Origin: an uncultured Clostridia bacterium
GTDB taxonomy: Bacteria > Bacillota > Clostridia > TANB77 > CAG-508
Length of the DNA stretch: 43,892 nt
Reading direction: 5' to 3'
Assembly: GCA_934122035.1 (NCBI GenBank)
Contig: CAKOVP010000006.1
Location: 1 to 43,892 of the forward strand
Position numbers and translations under genes: made by a program. Each line of letters opens with the position of its first letter. Positions within the stretch are counted from its first letter, which is position 1. A model generated the notes under the pieces. The model saw nothing but the letters and a program-made list of their open reading frames with translations. It made no database searches and was not told where the DNA came from. Below are positions 15,465 through 22,458 of the stretch, piece after piece.

Positions 15465-16100
15465 TTATTCTAAAACTTTTCTTATGTAGTCTTTTATCTC
15501 TCCATCTTCTGCATTTTCAAAGAAATGCTTTCTAAATTGTTCTCTATTTATTGTTTGATATAAAAATTCTTGATCTATTTGTTTTAGTATTGTTAGCATG
15601 TCTTTATGAGTAATTTTCTTAATATCATCAAGTATTTTTTTATTAGCTTGTTCTGGAACCACTCTTTCTTTTGGGTAGCCTCCACCTGCTGGGCTCTCAA
15701 ATAATTTTTCAAAAATATATTTCAATGTAAGTTCTGATCCCCATCCAAAACCTTTTGCAAATCCAAGTGCAACCGCATTTCCTGCATTTATTTGACTAAA
15801 TAAATATGCATCTGTTGGATCTTCTATATGTCCACAAAGTACGTTTGGAAAACTGTTTAGTGCCAAACAAGCACCTTCTCCTGTGCCACATCCTGTTACT
15901 ACAAAGTCTACTGCTTTTGAATTGATTAATATAGCAGCTAATAATCCAGCTTGTACATATGTTAAATTGTTTTCTTCTGCATTTTCCATTCCATAATTGT
16001 ATACTTTATATGAATGAGTGTCCGCTACTTTTTTTAGTTCTTCATAAATTACTGCATTTTTGTTTGCTTGACTGTTTTCATTTATTAATGCTATTTTCAT
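15465..16100 (-). CDS. RpiB/LacA/LacB family sugar-phosphate isomerase-like protein
   Basis: The N-terminal about 150 residues have the RpiB fold signature: MKIALINENSQANKN, then VDFVVTGCGTGEGACLALNSFPNVLCGH, where the Cys of CGTG is the catalytic position, and NAGNAVALGFAKGFG. RpiB enzymes interconvert ribose-5-phosphate and ribulose-5-phosphate, and LacAB act on galactose-6-phosphate. At 211 residues it is about 60 longer than typical RpiB, with a charged helical tail from about residue 150, so the substrate is uncertain. I chose the ATG at 16098-16100 because GGAGG lies six bases before it. No other sugar gene is adjacent. Confidence 0.8.
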   Translation of the reverse strand: MKIALINENSQANKNAVIYEELKKVADTHSYKVYNYGMENAEENNLTYVQAGLLAAILINSKAVDFVVTGCGTGEGACLALNSFPNVLCGHIEDPTDAYLFSQINAGNAVALGFAKGFGWGSELTLKYIFEKLFESPAGGGYPKERVVPEQANKKILDDIKKITHKDMLTILKQIDQEFLYQTINREQFRKHFFENAEDGEIKDYIRKVLE

Positions 16101-16177
16101 AAATTTCCTCCACATCTTGTTCTTCTGCATTATAACATAACTGATATTAATTTGCCATATTTTTTATATATTTAGAC

Positions 16178-16217
16178 ATAAAAAAAGTAGTACCTATTGA
16201 TTATAGATACTACTTTA
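16178..16217 (-). terminator. Terminator of the tRNA pair
   Basis: A 9-bp stem AAAGTAGTA/TACTACTTT with an inner CTAT/ATAG helix, followed by a U-rich tract on the minus strand. It starts 4 nt after the encoded CCA of tRNA-Tyr, so the tRNA transcript ends there. Confidence 0.88.
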
Positions 16218-16220
16218 ATT

Positions 16221-16526
16221 TGGTGGACAGGGATGGATTCGAACCATCGTACCCTTTCGAGAACAGATTTCTTACCACTATAGTTTTCACTACCATTTAT
16301 ATGTTTGTAGTCTGGACTTTCTCTTTATCTTATTAAGATACCTGGTATAAAGTCTCTACACTCAGAAATTGCTTCCTTAGCTCGGGATTGCCATCAGCAC
16401 AACCTGTTAAGGTTTCCCCGAATTAGCCAGATGTTCATCTTATAATTACTTATAAGAGCTGCAAGTTTAGGTTTTGGTAAACCAAAGACCACAGTCTGCC
16501 GCCTTTAGCCACTCGGCCACCTGTCC
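16221..16526 (-). tRNA. tRNA-Tyr (anticodon GUA) interrupted by a group I intron
   Basis: The 5' exon (16491-16526) ends in GCAGACTGT and the 3' exon (16221-16270) starts AAATCTGT. Joined, they give an 86-nt class II tRNA: acceptor GGACAGG/CCTGTCC, D stem GCC/GGC, anticodon stem GCAGA/TCTGT with loop CTGTAAA (anticodon GTA), a 14-nt variable arm with stem CTC/GGG capped by GAAA, T stem GATGG/CCATC, discriminator A and encoded CCA. The anticodon, discriminator and long variable arm all say Tyr. The intron lies between anticodon positions 35 and 36, so unspliced RNA cannot work. It is co-transcribed with tRNA-Met. No other tRNA-Tyr is in the window. Confidence 0.93.
16271..16490 (-). ncRNA. Group I self-splicing intron (IC3-like), 220 nt, in tRNA-Tyr
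   Basis: Core elements in order (minus strand): P, AATTCGGGGAAACC at 16424-16411; Q, CAATCCCGAGCT at 16390-16379; R, GTGTAGAGACTTT at 16361-16349; S, AAAGTCCAGAC at 16320-16310. P1 pairs exon CTGT with guide GCAG (16462-16459), giving the required U-G at the 5' splice site. P2 is 8 bp capped by GTAA. P3 is ATCTGG/CCAGGT, P4 TCGGG/CCCGA, P7 GACTTT/AAAGTC and P8 ATCTT/AAGAT. P9 is capped by GAAA. The last base is G. Size and core match the IC3 introns of Azoarcus tRNA-Ile and cyanobacterial tRNA-Leu. There is no endonuclease ORF. Confidence 0.92.
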
Positions 16527-16569
16527 AAAGCTTTAAGTTTATTTTATAAAATGATTTTTTATAAAATAA

Positions 16570-16646
16570 TGGTGCACCTTCAAGGATTCGAACCTTGGAC
16601 CCACCGGTTATGAGCCGGTTGCTCTGACCAACTGAGCTAAAGGTGC
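16570..16646 (-). tRNA. tRNA-Met (anticodon CAU, elongator-type)
   Basis: A complete 77-nt cloverleaf: acceptor GCACCTT/AAGGTGC, D stem GCTC/GAGC, anticodon stem ACCGG/CCGGT around loop CTCATAA, T stem CAAGG/CCTTG, discriminator A and encoded CCA. It lacks the three consecutive G-C pairs of an initiator anticodon stem. CAU could also be a lysidine-modified tRNA-Ile2, which sequence alone does not exclude. It lies 44 nt upstream of tRNA-Tyr under a shared promoter. Confidence 0.92.
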
Positions 16647-16665
16647 ATTTCTTAACGCAAGTAAA

Positions 16666-16694
16666 AGTATATAATATTTTTTTTAATATGTCAA
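16666..16694 (-). promoter_or_regulatory. Promoter of the tRNA-Met/tRNA-Tyr unit
   Basis: Minus-strand -35 TTGACA (16689-16694), 17-nt spacer, -10 TATACT (16666-16671), about 20 nt before the mature tRNA-Met 5' end. Confidence 0.78.
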
Positions 16695-16771
16695 TACATT
16701 TTTAAATTTTTTTCAATATTTTCAACTATTAATAATATAACATTGGCGATATTACGTTTTTTTCATCTCAC

Positions 16772-16850
16772 AATCACACTTTTGTAAAGTTTTTTGTATT
16801 TTTTCACATTTTTTGCAGGTTTTTATGTAAAAAAATCACACTTTTGTAAA
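16772..16850. repeat. Two exact 17-bp direct repeats
   Basis: AATCACACTTTTGTAAA occurs at 16772-16788 and again at 16834-16850, 62 bp apart start to start, in the 16695-16928 non-coding stretch between the tRNA promoter and the next terminator. I see no gene in that stretch. The function is unknown; paired protein-binding sites are possible. Confidence 0.7.
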
Positions 16851-16928
16851 TCTATGTGTTTAATCGCTTTTTTCAGAAATAAATTTTATATATAATATTT
16901 TGTATTTAAAGGTAATCAATGCTTTCTT

Positions 16929-16973
16929 AATACGTAAAAAATCCAGATTGTTTGTTTTTCAATCCGGATTTTT
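16929..16973 (-). terminator. Terminator of the 298-residue unknown gene
   Basis: Stem AAAATCC-GATTG paired with CAATC-GGATTTT, with one internal mismatch and a 9-nt loop, flanked by A/T runs on both sides. It begins 4 nt past the stop codon and could act in both directions. Confidence 0.82.
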
Positions 16974-16976
16974 ATT

Positions 16977-17873
16977 TTATAGATTTTCTTCTTTTCCACT
17001 TGGTAATGCTGGTACTTCTAGTACAACTCTTATTTTCATTATGTATTTTATTGTTCTTACAAATTTGCTTTGTTTAAATCTTTGCCATAATGAAGGTTTT
17101 ACTTCTACTCTTGTTTCCTCATAGTATGTATCTTGTGCAGGTGTTTCTAGTATTTGTGATTTTTCTGCTTTTTTGTTTTCTTTAACTTCTTTTATTTCTT
17201 GAACTGGTTTTGCTTGTACTTGTTCTTCTACTATTTCTTCTGCATCTTCTTGTGGTGCAGGTATTAATTTTAATGCATCTGCAACTTCTATTCCTATGTA
17301 GCTAAGAGCTTTTGATTTGTCTTCTATTCTTTCCATATCTATTTCGATATGTAGATTTGATTCTAAGTTTGCTATTCTTGCATTTATTAGTTTTAATGCA
17401 TCTTGATAGTTTTGAGATCTATCTGTTTTAGCTCTTCCTATTACTCCTAGTGTATCTGTTATGTCTTCTGAAAAATCTTCAGACATTTCTTTTATTGTTT
17501 CTTTCCATCCTTCTTCTTTATTAAGAACTATGTTAAGTACATTTTTTAATTCACCTGCAAGTGATATATTTTTTTCTCTTTGTCTTATAAGCTCTTCGAT
17601 TTGCTTTGTGTTTTCTTCAAATTCGTTTGTTGCAAATTCAACAAGCCCATAAGCAGCTTTATAAACACTCTTTGGGAAGTTTTTCTTTTTAGGGTATTCA
17701 ATTAAATATGTTTTTATAGATTCTACCAAGTCTTTAAAATAGGCATCGTCTTCTAACTGTATTATCTGTTTTTTGCTACTTGGATCTATCATTTTCTGAA
17801 CTTTAGAAATATTTGACAATATTTTTTCTTCAGTTATAACCATTCTTACATTTACTATGCCAGCTTTAGACAT
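16977..17873 (-). CDS. Unrecognised 298-residue, largely helical protein
   Basis: No family recognised. Residues 1-200 are predicted helical and charged, with a likely coiled coil near 78-105 (EFEENTKQIEELIRQREKN) and another around 160-190. Residues about 205-255 are a Glu/Lys/Val/Pro-rich low-complexity linker. The last about 40 residues are basic and hydrophobic (SLWQRFKQSKFVRTIKYIM), which could be a membrane-binding amphipathic helix. There is no signal peptide. GAGGAGG precedes the ATG. It has its own promoter and terminator, so it is probably monocistronic. A role at the membrane or in nucleoid binding would be guesswork. Confidence 0.7.
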   Translation of the reverse strand: MSKAGIVNVRMVITEEKILSNISKVQKMIDPSSKKQIIQLEDDAYFKDLVESIKTYLIEYPKKKNFPKSVYKAAYGLVEFATNEFEENTKQIEELIRQREKNISLAGELKNVLNIVLNKEEGWKETIKEMSEDFSEDITDTLGVIGRAKTDRSQNYQDALKLINARIANLESNLHIEIDMERIEDKSKALSYIGIEVADALKLIPAPQEDAEEIVEEQVQAKPVQEIKEVKENKKAEKSQILETPAQDTYYEETRVEVKPSLWQRFKQSKFVRTIKYIMKIRVVLEVPALPSGKEENL

Positions 17874-17916
17874 TGTAAAAATTCCTCCTCTTCATCTGTA
17901 TCACTTTAGTGGTTTT

Positions 17917-17945
17917 ATTATATATTATTCTACAAAAAAAAACAA
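17917..17945 (-). promoter_or_regulatory. Promoter of the 298-residue unknown gene
   Basis: Minus-strand -35 TTGTTT (17940-17945), 17-nt spacer, -10 TATAAT (17917-17922). The -35 overlaps the 3' end of the upstream hairpin terminator. Confidence 0.5.
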
Positions 17946-17990
17946 TAGCTGCGGAGCCTTTTTTTATTACAGTTTCCTAACGCTATTGTT
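17933..17990 (-). terminator. Large-loop terminator after the acyl-CoA ligase gene
   Basis: A 9-bp perfect stem AACAATAGC/GCTATTGTT (arms 17941-17949 and 17982-17990), followed by a run of U residues on the minus strand. The loop is 32 nt, unusually long for an intrinsic terminator, and contains GGCTCCGCA. Confidence 0.6.
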
Positions 17991-18043
17991 ACAAAAATAT
18001 TACATAGTTTTGTTTGTTTTTTTATTTTAATTTGATTAACAAA

Positions 18044-19903
18044 TTACTTCTTTTTGTTTATTTCTGCGTATCTTTTAATTTTCATTGTTGTTGTTTTTTC
18101 AAAATCGTCTTTCTTTATTTCAATTTTTCTTACGGCTTTATATGATGTAAGCTTTTTGTTGTTTTCTTTTACTTTATTCCAAATTATTTTGTAAACTTCA
18201 TCATCTGACAAATTGTCTCCATGTAGTTCTTTTATTTTTTCATAGTTTGGTTTTATTATTGCTGTTATTATTAATTCTTTGTCATGTGAATCTTCTGATT
18301 CTTTTTGTCCATATACCATGCATTCTAATATTTCTGGTATATTTCCTAATGTTAATTCTATTTCTTCTGGATAGATGTTTTTTCCATTTTGAGTTACTAT
18401 TACGTTTTTACTTCTTCCTGTAATGTATAAGAATCCATCACTGTCTATTTTTCCAATGTCTCCTGAACAGAAATATCCATCTCTCATAACTTCTTTTGTT
18501 GCTTCTTCGTCTTCATAATAACCTAGCATTACTGTTGGACCTTTTATTAATATTTCTCCTTCACCTGCTTCATTTGGATTTACAATTTTAATGTCTGTAT
18601 CTTTTACAGCTAGTCCTGTTGAAGCATATCTTAATGGTTCATATTCTGGTGTTAAAGCAGCTATTGGTGCTGTTTCTGTAAGTCCATATCCTTGTAAAAA
18701 GTCTATTCCTATATCTTCTACCCATTTTGCAATTTTTCCATCTATTGGAGCTGCAGCAGAAACTATTATTCTTAAATTTCCACCTAAGTTATCTAAAATT
18801 TCTTTAAATACTTTTCTCTTTATGTCTATGTTTACGCCCTTTAATACATTTGTTATATGTATCATAGAGTTTACTATGCCTTCTTTTTTGCTTTTTCTTA
18901 TTGTTTCATTTATTTTTTTGTATAAGCTCTCTATTAGTAATGGCACTGCAAGTAAAGCTGTTGGTTTGGCTTCCTGCATATTTGGAACTATATATCTTAG
19001 TCCTTCGCATATTGCTACAGAAGAACCTGTTGCAAATGGAAGTAAGAACCCTATTGTTGATTCGTATGTATGATGTAATGGTAATACAGAGAATAGTCTA
19101 TCATTCTCGTATAATTTTACGTATTCTGATACCGCATTTATATTTGCTGCAAGGTTTCTATTGCATATCATTACGCCTTTAGACTTTGATGTTGTTCCAG
19201 ATGTGAATATTAGCATTTTAAATTCTTCTGGATCAATTTCTATATCTAAATAAGAGTTATCTCCTGATTCTAATATTTCTTTTCCTTCTTGAATTAAGTA
19301 ATTGAATCCCATATTTTTATCTACAATGTGATCATCTGAATCCATTTCTATGAAATATTTTACAGTTGGTAAATTGTTTTCTATTTTCTTTATTGAGTCT
19401 TTTTTCTTTGCAGAATATATTACCGCTGTTGCTCTCGCTCTGTTTATTACGTTTTCTAGTTCGTTATCTGGTAATTCTTTATCTGCAGGAACTAATATTC
19501 CAGCTCCACAAAGTGCAGACATATATGTAACATACCAATCATATGTTGTTTCACTAACTACTACTATTCTTGCATTTTTAGGAAGCATTTTTATTAATTT
19601 TGAACCTAATGCTACTACGTCTTCACCAAATTGTTTGTATGTAATTTCTTTATATGGTTCCTTATGTGAAGGCTTTTGCAAAATTAGAGTATTATCTGCA
19701 TAATTTTTCATAGAATGAATAAATATCTCTTTTACTGTTTTATATTCTGTTGCTGGATATGGTTTATGCTTTTTATTCTTTTTTTCCTCTGCTTCTTTTA
19801 CTTTTTCATAGTCAACTTTTACATTGTCTATTTCTGGAATGTCATTCATTTCTATTTTTTTAAACTTAAAATCTGGTATTTTAAAATCTCTTAAAATTCT
19901 CAT
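18044..19903 (-). CDS. AMP-forming long-chain acyl-CoA synthetase
   Basis: Activates fatty acids to acyl-CoA through an acyl-adenylate. The 619-residue protein has the phosphate-binding loop LIFTSGTTSKSKGVM, VLPLHHTYE, GYGLTETAPI (motif II), GYFCSGDIGKIDSDGFLYITGR (motif III) and the C-terminal GKNIYPEEIE; the C-terminal catalytic Lys is expected in TTTMKIKRY. The N-terminal 50 residues are charged and not conserved. The ATG has AAGGAG. It lies 27 nt after a TetR regulator and is presumably controlled by it. No beta-oxidation genes are nearby, so import or recycling of exogenous fatty acids is as likely as degradation. Confidence 0.9.
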   Translation of the reverse strand: MRILRDFKIPDFKFKKIEMNDIPEIDNVKVDYEKVKEAEEKKNKKHKPYPATEYKTVKEIFIHSMKNYADNTLILQKPSHKEPYKEITYKQFGEDVVALGSKLIKMLPKNARIVVVSETTYDWYVTYMSALCGAGILVPADKELPDNELENVINRARATAVIYSAKKKDSIKKIENNLPTVKYFIEMDSDDHIVDKNMGFNYLIQEGKEILESGDNSYLDIEIDPEEFKMLIFTSGTTSKSKGVMICNRNLAANINAVSEYVKLYENDRLFSVLPLHHTYESTIGFLLPFATGSSVAICEGLRYIVPNMQEAKPTALLAVPLLIESLYKKINETIRKSKKEGIVNSMIHITNVLKGVNIDIKRKVFKEILDNLGGNLRIIVSAAAPIDGKIAKWVEDIGIDFLQGYGLTETAPIAALTPEYEPLRYASTGLAVKDTDIKIVNPNEAGEGEILIKGPTVMLGYYEDEEATKEVMRDGYFCSGDIGKIDSDGFLYITGRSKNVIVTQNGKNIYPEEIELTLGNIPEILECMVYGQKESEDSHDKELIITAIIKPNYEKIKELHGDNLSDDEVYKIIWNKVKENNKKLTSYKAVRKIEIKKDDFEKTTTMKIKRYAEINKKK

Positions 19904-19930
19904 TTTATGCTCCTTCTATTTTGTTAGATT

Positions 19931-20497
19931 TTATCTTTTTAATTTTCTTATGAATGTCTTTTCTATTTCTGAATATAATACTGGTATTTCTATTTCTTGC
20001 CCAGCTCTCATTTTATAAATTAAGCTAGAACATGTAAAACCAAATATTCCTGACGCTATTACATTTGCATCTCCCTCAATTATTTCTTTTTTATTTATTC
20101 CTTCTATAACAATTTTTTCTATTTCTTGTATATATTCAAATACGTGTTTTTGGCATAGTAAACTTCTGCTATCGCTTCCCCATATTTCTCTTAATACTAT
20201 TGTCATAAAATCTTCATATTTTACTAATACCTTTAATTGTATTAATACAATTGCTTTTATTTTATCTATAGAATTTTCTAGTTTTTCTGTTTTTATTTCT
20301 ATACTATTTTTTAATAGTTTTACGCCTTCTTCTATTAGAAAGCCAAATATTTCCTCTTTACTAGAAAAATGATAGTATAGAGTGCCTTTTGCTACGCCAA
20401 CAGTTGCAGTTATTTCTTCTATGCTTGTTGCATCGTATCCTTTTTCTGCAAATAATTTCATTGAAGTTTCAAATATTTTTCTTTTTGTTTTATTCAT
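19931..20497 (-). CDS. TetR/AcrR family transcriptional regulator
   Basis: A 188-residue regulator with an N-terminal TetR helix-turn-helix: KIFETSMKLFAEKGYDATSIEEI, then VGVAKGTLYYHFSSKEEIF. The C-terminal ligand domain is divergent. It is first in a two-gene unit with the acyl-CoA synthetase, so an acyl-CoA or fatty-acid effector is likely (inference). An inverted repeat (20620-20638) lies just upstream of its promoter. Confidence 0.9.
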   Translation of the reverse strand: MNKTKRKIFETSMKLFAEKGYDATSIEEITATVGVAKGTLYYHFSSKEEIFGFLIEEGVKLLKNSIEIKTEKLENSIDKIKAIVLIQLKVLVKYEDFMTIVLREIWGSDSRSLLCQKHVFEYIQEIEKIVIEGINKKEIIEGDANVIASGIFGFTCSSLIYKMRAGQEIEIPVLYSEIEKTFIRKLKR

Positions 20498-20582
20498 TTA
20501 ATTTTAATTACCTTTACTTATTTTCTAAGTACAAATCTTGTTAAAAATGATATTTTAAGCCATTTTCCCTTGTAACCATTTT

Positions 20583-20611
20583 ATTATATAATTTTGAATG
20601 TTTTTTTTCAA
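20583..20611 (-). promoter_or_regulatory. Promoter of the TetR/acyl-CoA synthetase unit
   Basis: Minus-strand -35 TTGAAA (20606-20611), 17-nt spacer, -10 TATAAT (20583-20588), about 85 nt before the TetR start. Confidence 0.7.
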
Positions 20612-20619
20612 TAGTTTTG

Positions 20620-20638
20620 AACAAATAGTCGGTTTGTT
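20620..20638. promoter_or_regulatory. Candidate TetR operator
   Basis: AACAAA-N7-TTTGTT, an inverted repeat directly upstream of the -35 of the TetR gene; it also contains the half-site word ACCGACTA on the minus strand. Position suits an operator, but no binding consensus is known to me for this regulator. Confidence 0.35.
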
Positions 20639-20643
20639 AGCTT

Positions 20644-21642
20644 TTATCTTTTTCCATTTAGTGTTTCTAGGTTTTCTAATGCCTTACCTGTTCCCAAAGC
20701 TACACAAGAAACAGCATCTTGTGCAATCATAACATTTATGCCAGTTCTTTCTTGTAGTAGCTTATCTAAGCCATCTATTAGACAGCCACCGCCTGTCATG
20801 TATATACCTTTTCTTCCAATATCTGCTGATAACTCTGGAGGTGTTTTTTCTAATATTGAATGTACTGCTTCTATTATTTGTTCGGCAGATTCTGATAAGG
20901 CTTCTAACATTTCACTAGAATATACTGTTATTGTTTTTGGAAGTCCAGAAATTAAATCTCTGCCTCTTATTTCCATATCGGCATCTTGTATTTTGGGATA
21001 TACACAGCCAATATTTATTTTTATATCTTCTGCAGTTCTTTCTCCTATTACAATATTATGTTTTTTCTTTATATATTTTACTATTGCTTCGTCAAATTTA
21101 TCTCCTGCAACTTTTATTGAAGTACTAAGTACAGTTCCTCCTAGTGATATTACTGCTATGTCTGTAGTTCCTCCACCTATGTCTACTATCATATTACCAG
21201 ATGGTTTATATATGTCTAATCCTGCTCCTATTGCTGCAGCAAGTGGTTCTTCTATTAAATACACTTTTCTAGCTCCTGCTTTTCCTGCAGCGTCTATAAC
21301 AGCTTTTTTTTCTACTTCTGTTACTCTAGATGGTACACATATCATTATTTTAGGTGCAAAAATGTATTTTCCACACACTTTATTTATAAAATATTTTAAC
21401 ATTTTTTCTGTAACTGTATAATCTGATATAACCCCTTCTCTTAGAGGTCTTGTTGCAATTATGGTTCCTGGCGTTCTTCCAAGCATTCTTCTTGCTTCTT
21501 TTCCAACAGCCAGTACTTCTCCTGTATCTTTTTCCACAGCAACAACTGAAGGTTCTCTTAATACTACCCCTTTTCCTTTTATATATGCTATAACTGTTGC
21601 TGTACCCAAATCTATTCCAATGTCTTGTCCAAATTCTAACAT
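20644..21642 (-). CDS. mreB: Rod-shape actin homologue MreB
   Basis: Forms membrane-bound filaments that guide cell-wall elongation. It is actin-fold: phosphate-1 DIGIDLGTATV, connect-1 IIATRPLREGVISDY, phosphate-2 MIVDIGGGTTDIAVISLGG, and adenosine motif MTGGGCLIDGLDKLL. The length (332 residues from the chosen start) is normal. I use the ATG at 21640-21642 because the upstream ATG lies inside the AAAGGATG ribosome-binding site. mreC and mreD are not adjacent, and it has its own promoter, which is common for mbl-type paralogues. Sequence alone does not separate MreB from Mbl. Confidence 0.95.
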   Translation of the reverse strand: MLEFGQDIGIDLGTATVIAYIKGKGVVLREPSVVAVEKDTGEVLAVGKEARRMLGRTPGTIIATRPLREGVISDYTVTEKMLKYFINKVCGKYIFAPKIMICVPSRVTEVEKKAVIDAAGKAGARKVYLIEEPLAAAIGAGLDIYKPSGNMIVDIGGGTTDIAVISLGGTVLSTSIKVAGDKFDEAIVKYIKKKHNIVIGERTAEDIKINIGCVYPKIQDADMEIRGRDLISGLPKTITVYSSEMLEALSESAEQIIEAVHSILEKTPPELSADIGRKGIYMTGGGCLIDGLDKLLQERTGINVMIAQDAVSCVALGTGKALENLETLNGKR

Positions 21643-21685
21643 TTGTTTCATCCTTTCGATTTTGCAATATTACGGAACTGTTACA

Positions 21686-21714
21686 ATTATATTACACATT
21701 AGCATAAATTTCAA
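21686..21714 (-). promoter_or_regulatory. Promoter of mreB
   Basis: Minus-strand -35 TTGAAA (21709-21714), 17-nt spacer, -10 TATAAT (21686-21691), about 45 nt before the mreB start. Confidence 0.75.
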
Positions 21715-21816
21715 ACCTTTTCATATAAAAAATATATTTTATATAGCTTTAATAGTTTTCTTGTATTTTTTCTAATAATAGCTCGCTCTATTATATTTTG
21801 ATTTTATATAATTAAA

Positions 21817-21851
21817 CAGACGTATATTATTATATTAATATTATACATCTG
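21817..21851 (-). terminator. Possible terminator after the FxLYD-like gene
   Basis: A 10-bp stem CAGATGTATA/TATACGTCTG with one G-U pair and a 15-nt AT loop, followed by TTTAATT. The U-tract is short. It lies 65 nt past the 21916 stop codon. Confidence 0.45.
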
Positions 21852-21915
21852 CCATTATTTAATACATATTTTATTATATTTTTACTTTTTATGGAATTTA
21901 TTTTATTTATATTAA

Positions 21916-22416
21916 TTATATAAAATAATGTGCTAATATAAAGAATGCTGCAAATACGGCTATTCCTTTATTCTCATCATTATTTAAATCCGAAAAAGTT
22001 ACTATTTGCGTTTTTGTTTCTTCTTGTTTTATTTCATCTGCAATTTCTACATAGAATTTAGTTATATTTTCTGCTCTAAAATTCACTTTAAAATTTTTTG
22101 TTTCTCCAGCATCTATTGTTTCTAGATTAACATACTTTGTTAAAATTTTATTATTTCTTGCTGAAAATAATTCTATTCGTATATATTTTCCATCTATTTG
22201 CTTATCTGAACTATTTGTTATTGTTCCCTCTATGTATCCATTTACAAGGGTTGCTTCGCTATTATTGATTTTTATTTCGAAGTTATCGTCTTTTATTACT
22301 TCTCCACTTATTTTCTTATATGTACTTTGTATATATCCATATGCTATTAAACTTGAGAATATATAAAAAACCACAAATATTAAAAGATAGATTCCAAAAG
22401 TTTTCATTCTGCTCAT
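21916..22416 (-). CDS. Small membrane-anchored protein with an FxLYD-like domain
   Basis: A 166-residue protein. Residues 7-28 are one N-terminal membrane helix, followed by an extracytoplasmic beta-rich domain (about 45-130) with NGYIEGTITNSSDKQIDGKYIRIELFSARN, the pattern of FxLYD/DUF3426 domains. Residues about 148-164 form a second hydrophobic segment at the very C-terminus (GIAVFAAFFILAHYFI). Function is unknown. It follows lexA by 42 nt and may be read from the LexA-controlled promoter. Confidence 0.6.
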   Translation of the reverse strand: MSRMKTFGIYLLIFVVFYIFSSLIAYGYIQSTYKKISGEVIKDDNFEIKINNSEATLVNGYIEGTITNSSDKQIDGKYIRIELFSARNNKILTKYVNLETIDAGETKNFKVNFRAENITKFYVEIADEIKQEETKTQIVTFSDLNNDENKGIAVFAAFFILAHYFI

Positions 22417-22458
22417 AATAATTCTCCATTTTTGTTTTGTATTTCCATCTTTTGTGTA

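Noticed and set aside
16221..16526. Reading the region as a tRNA pseudogene or two tRNA fragments
   Set aside because: The exons join without loss into a full tRNA-Tyr, the insert has a complete group I core, and a strong promoter and terminator are kept.
20738..21421. A 227-codon plus-strand open frame
   Set aside because: Antisense to mreB; same compositional artefact.
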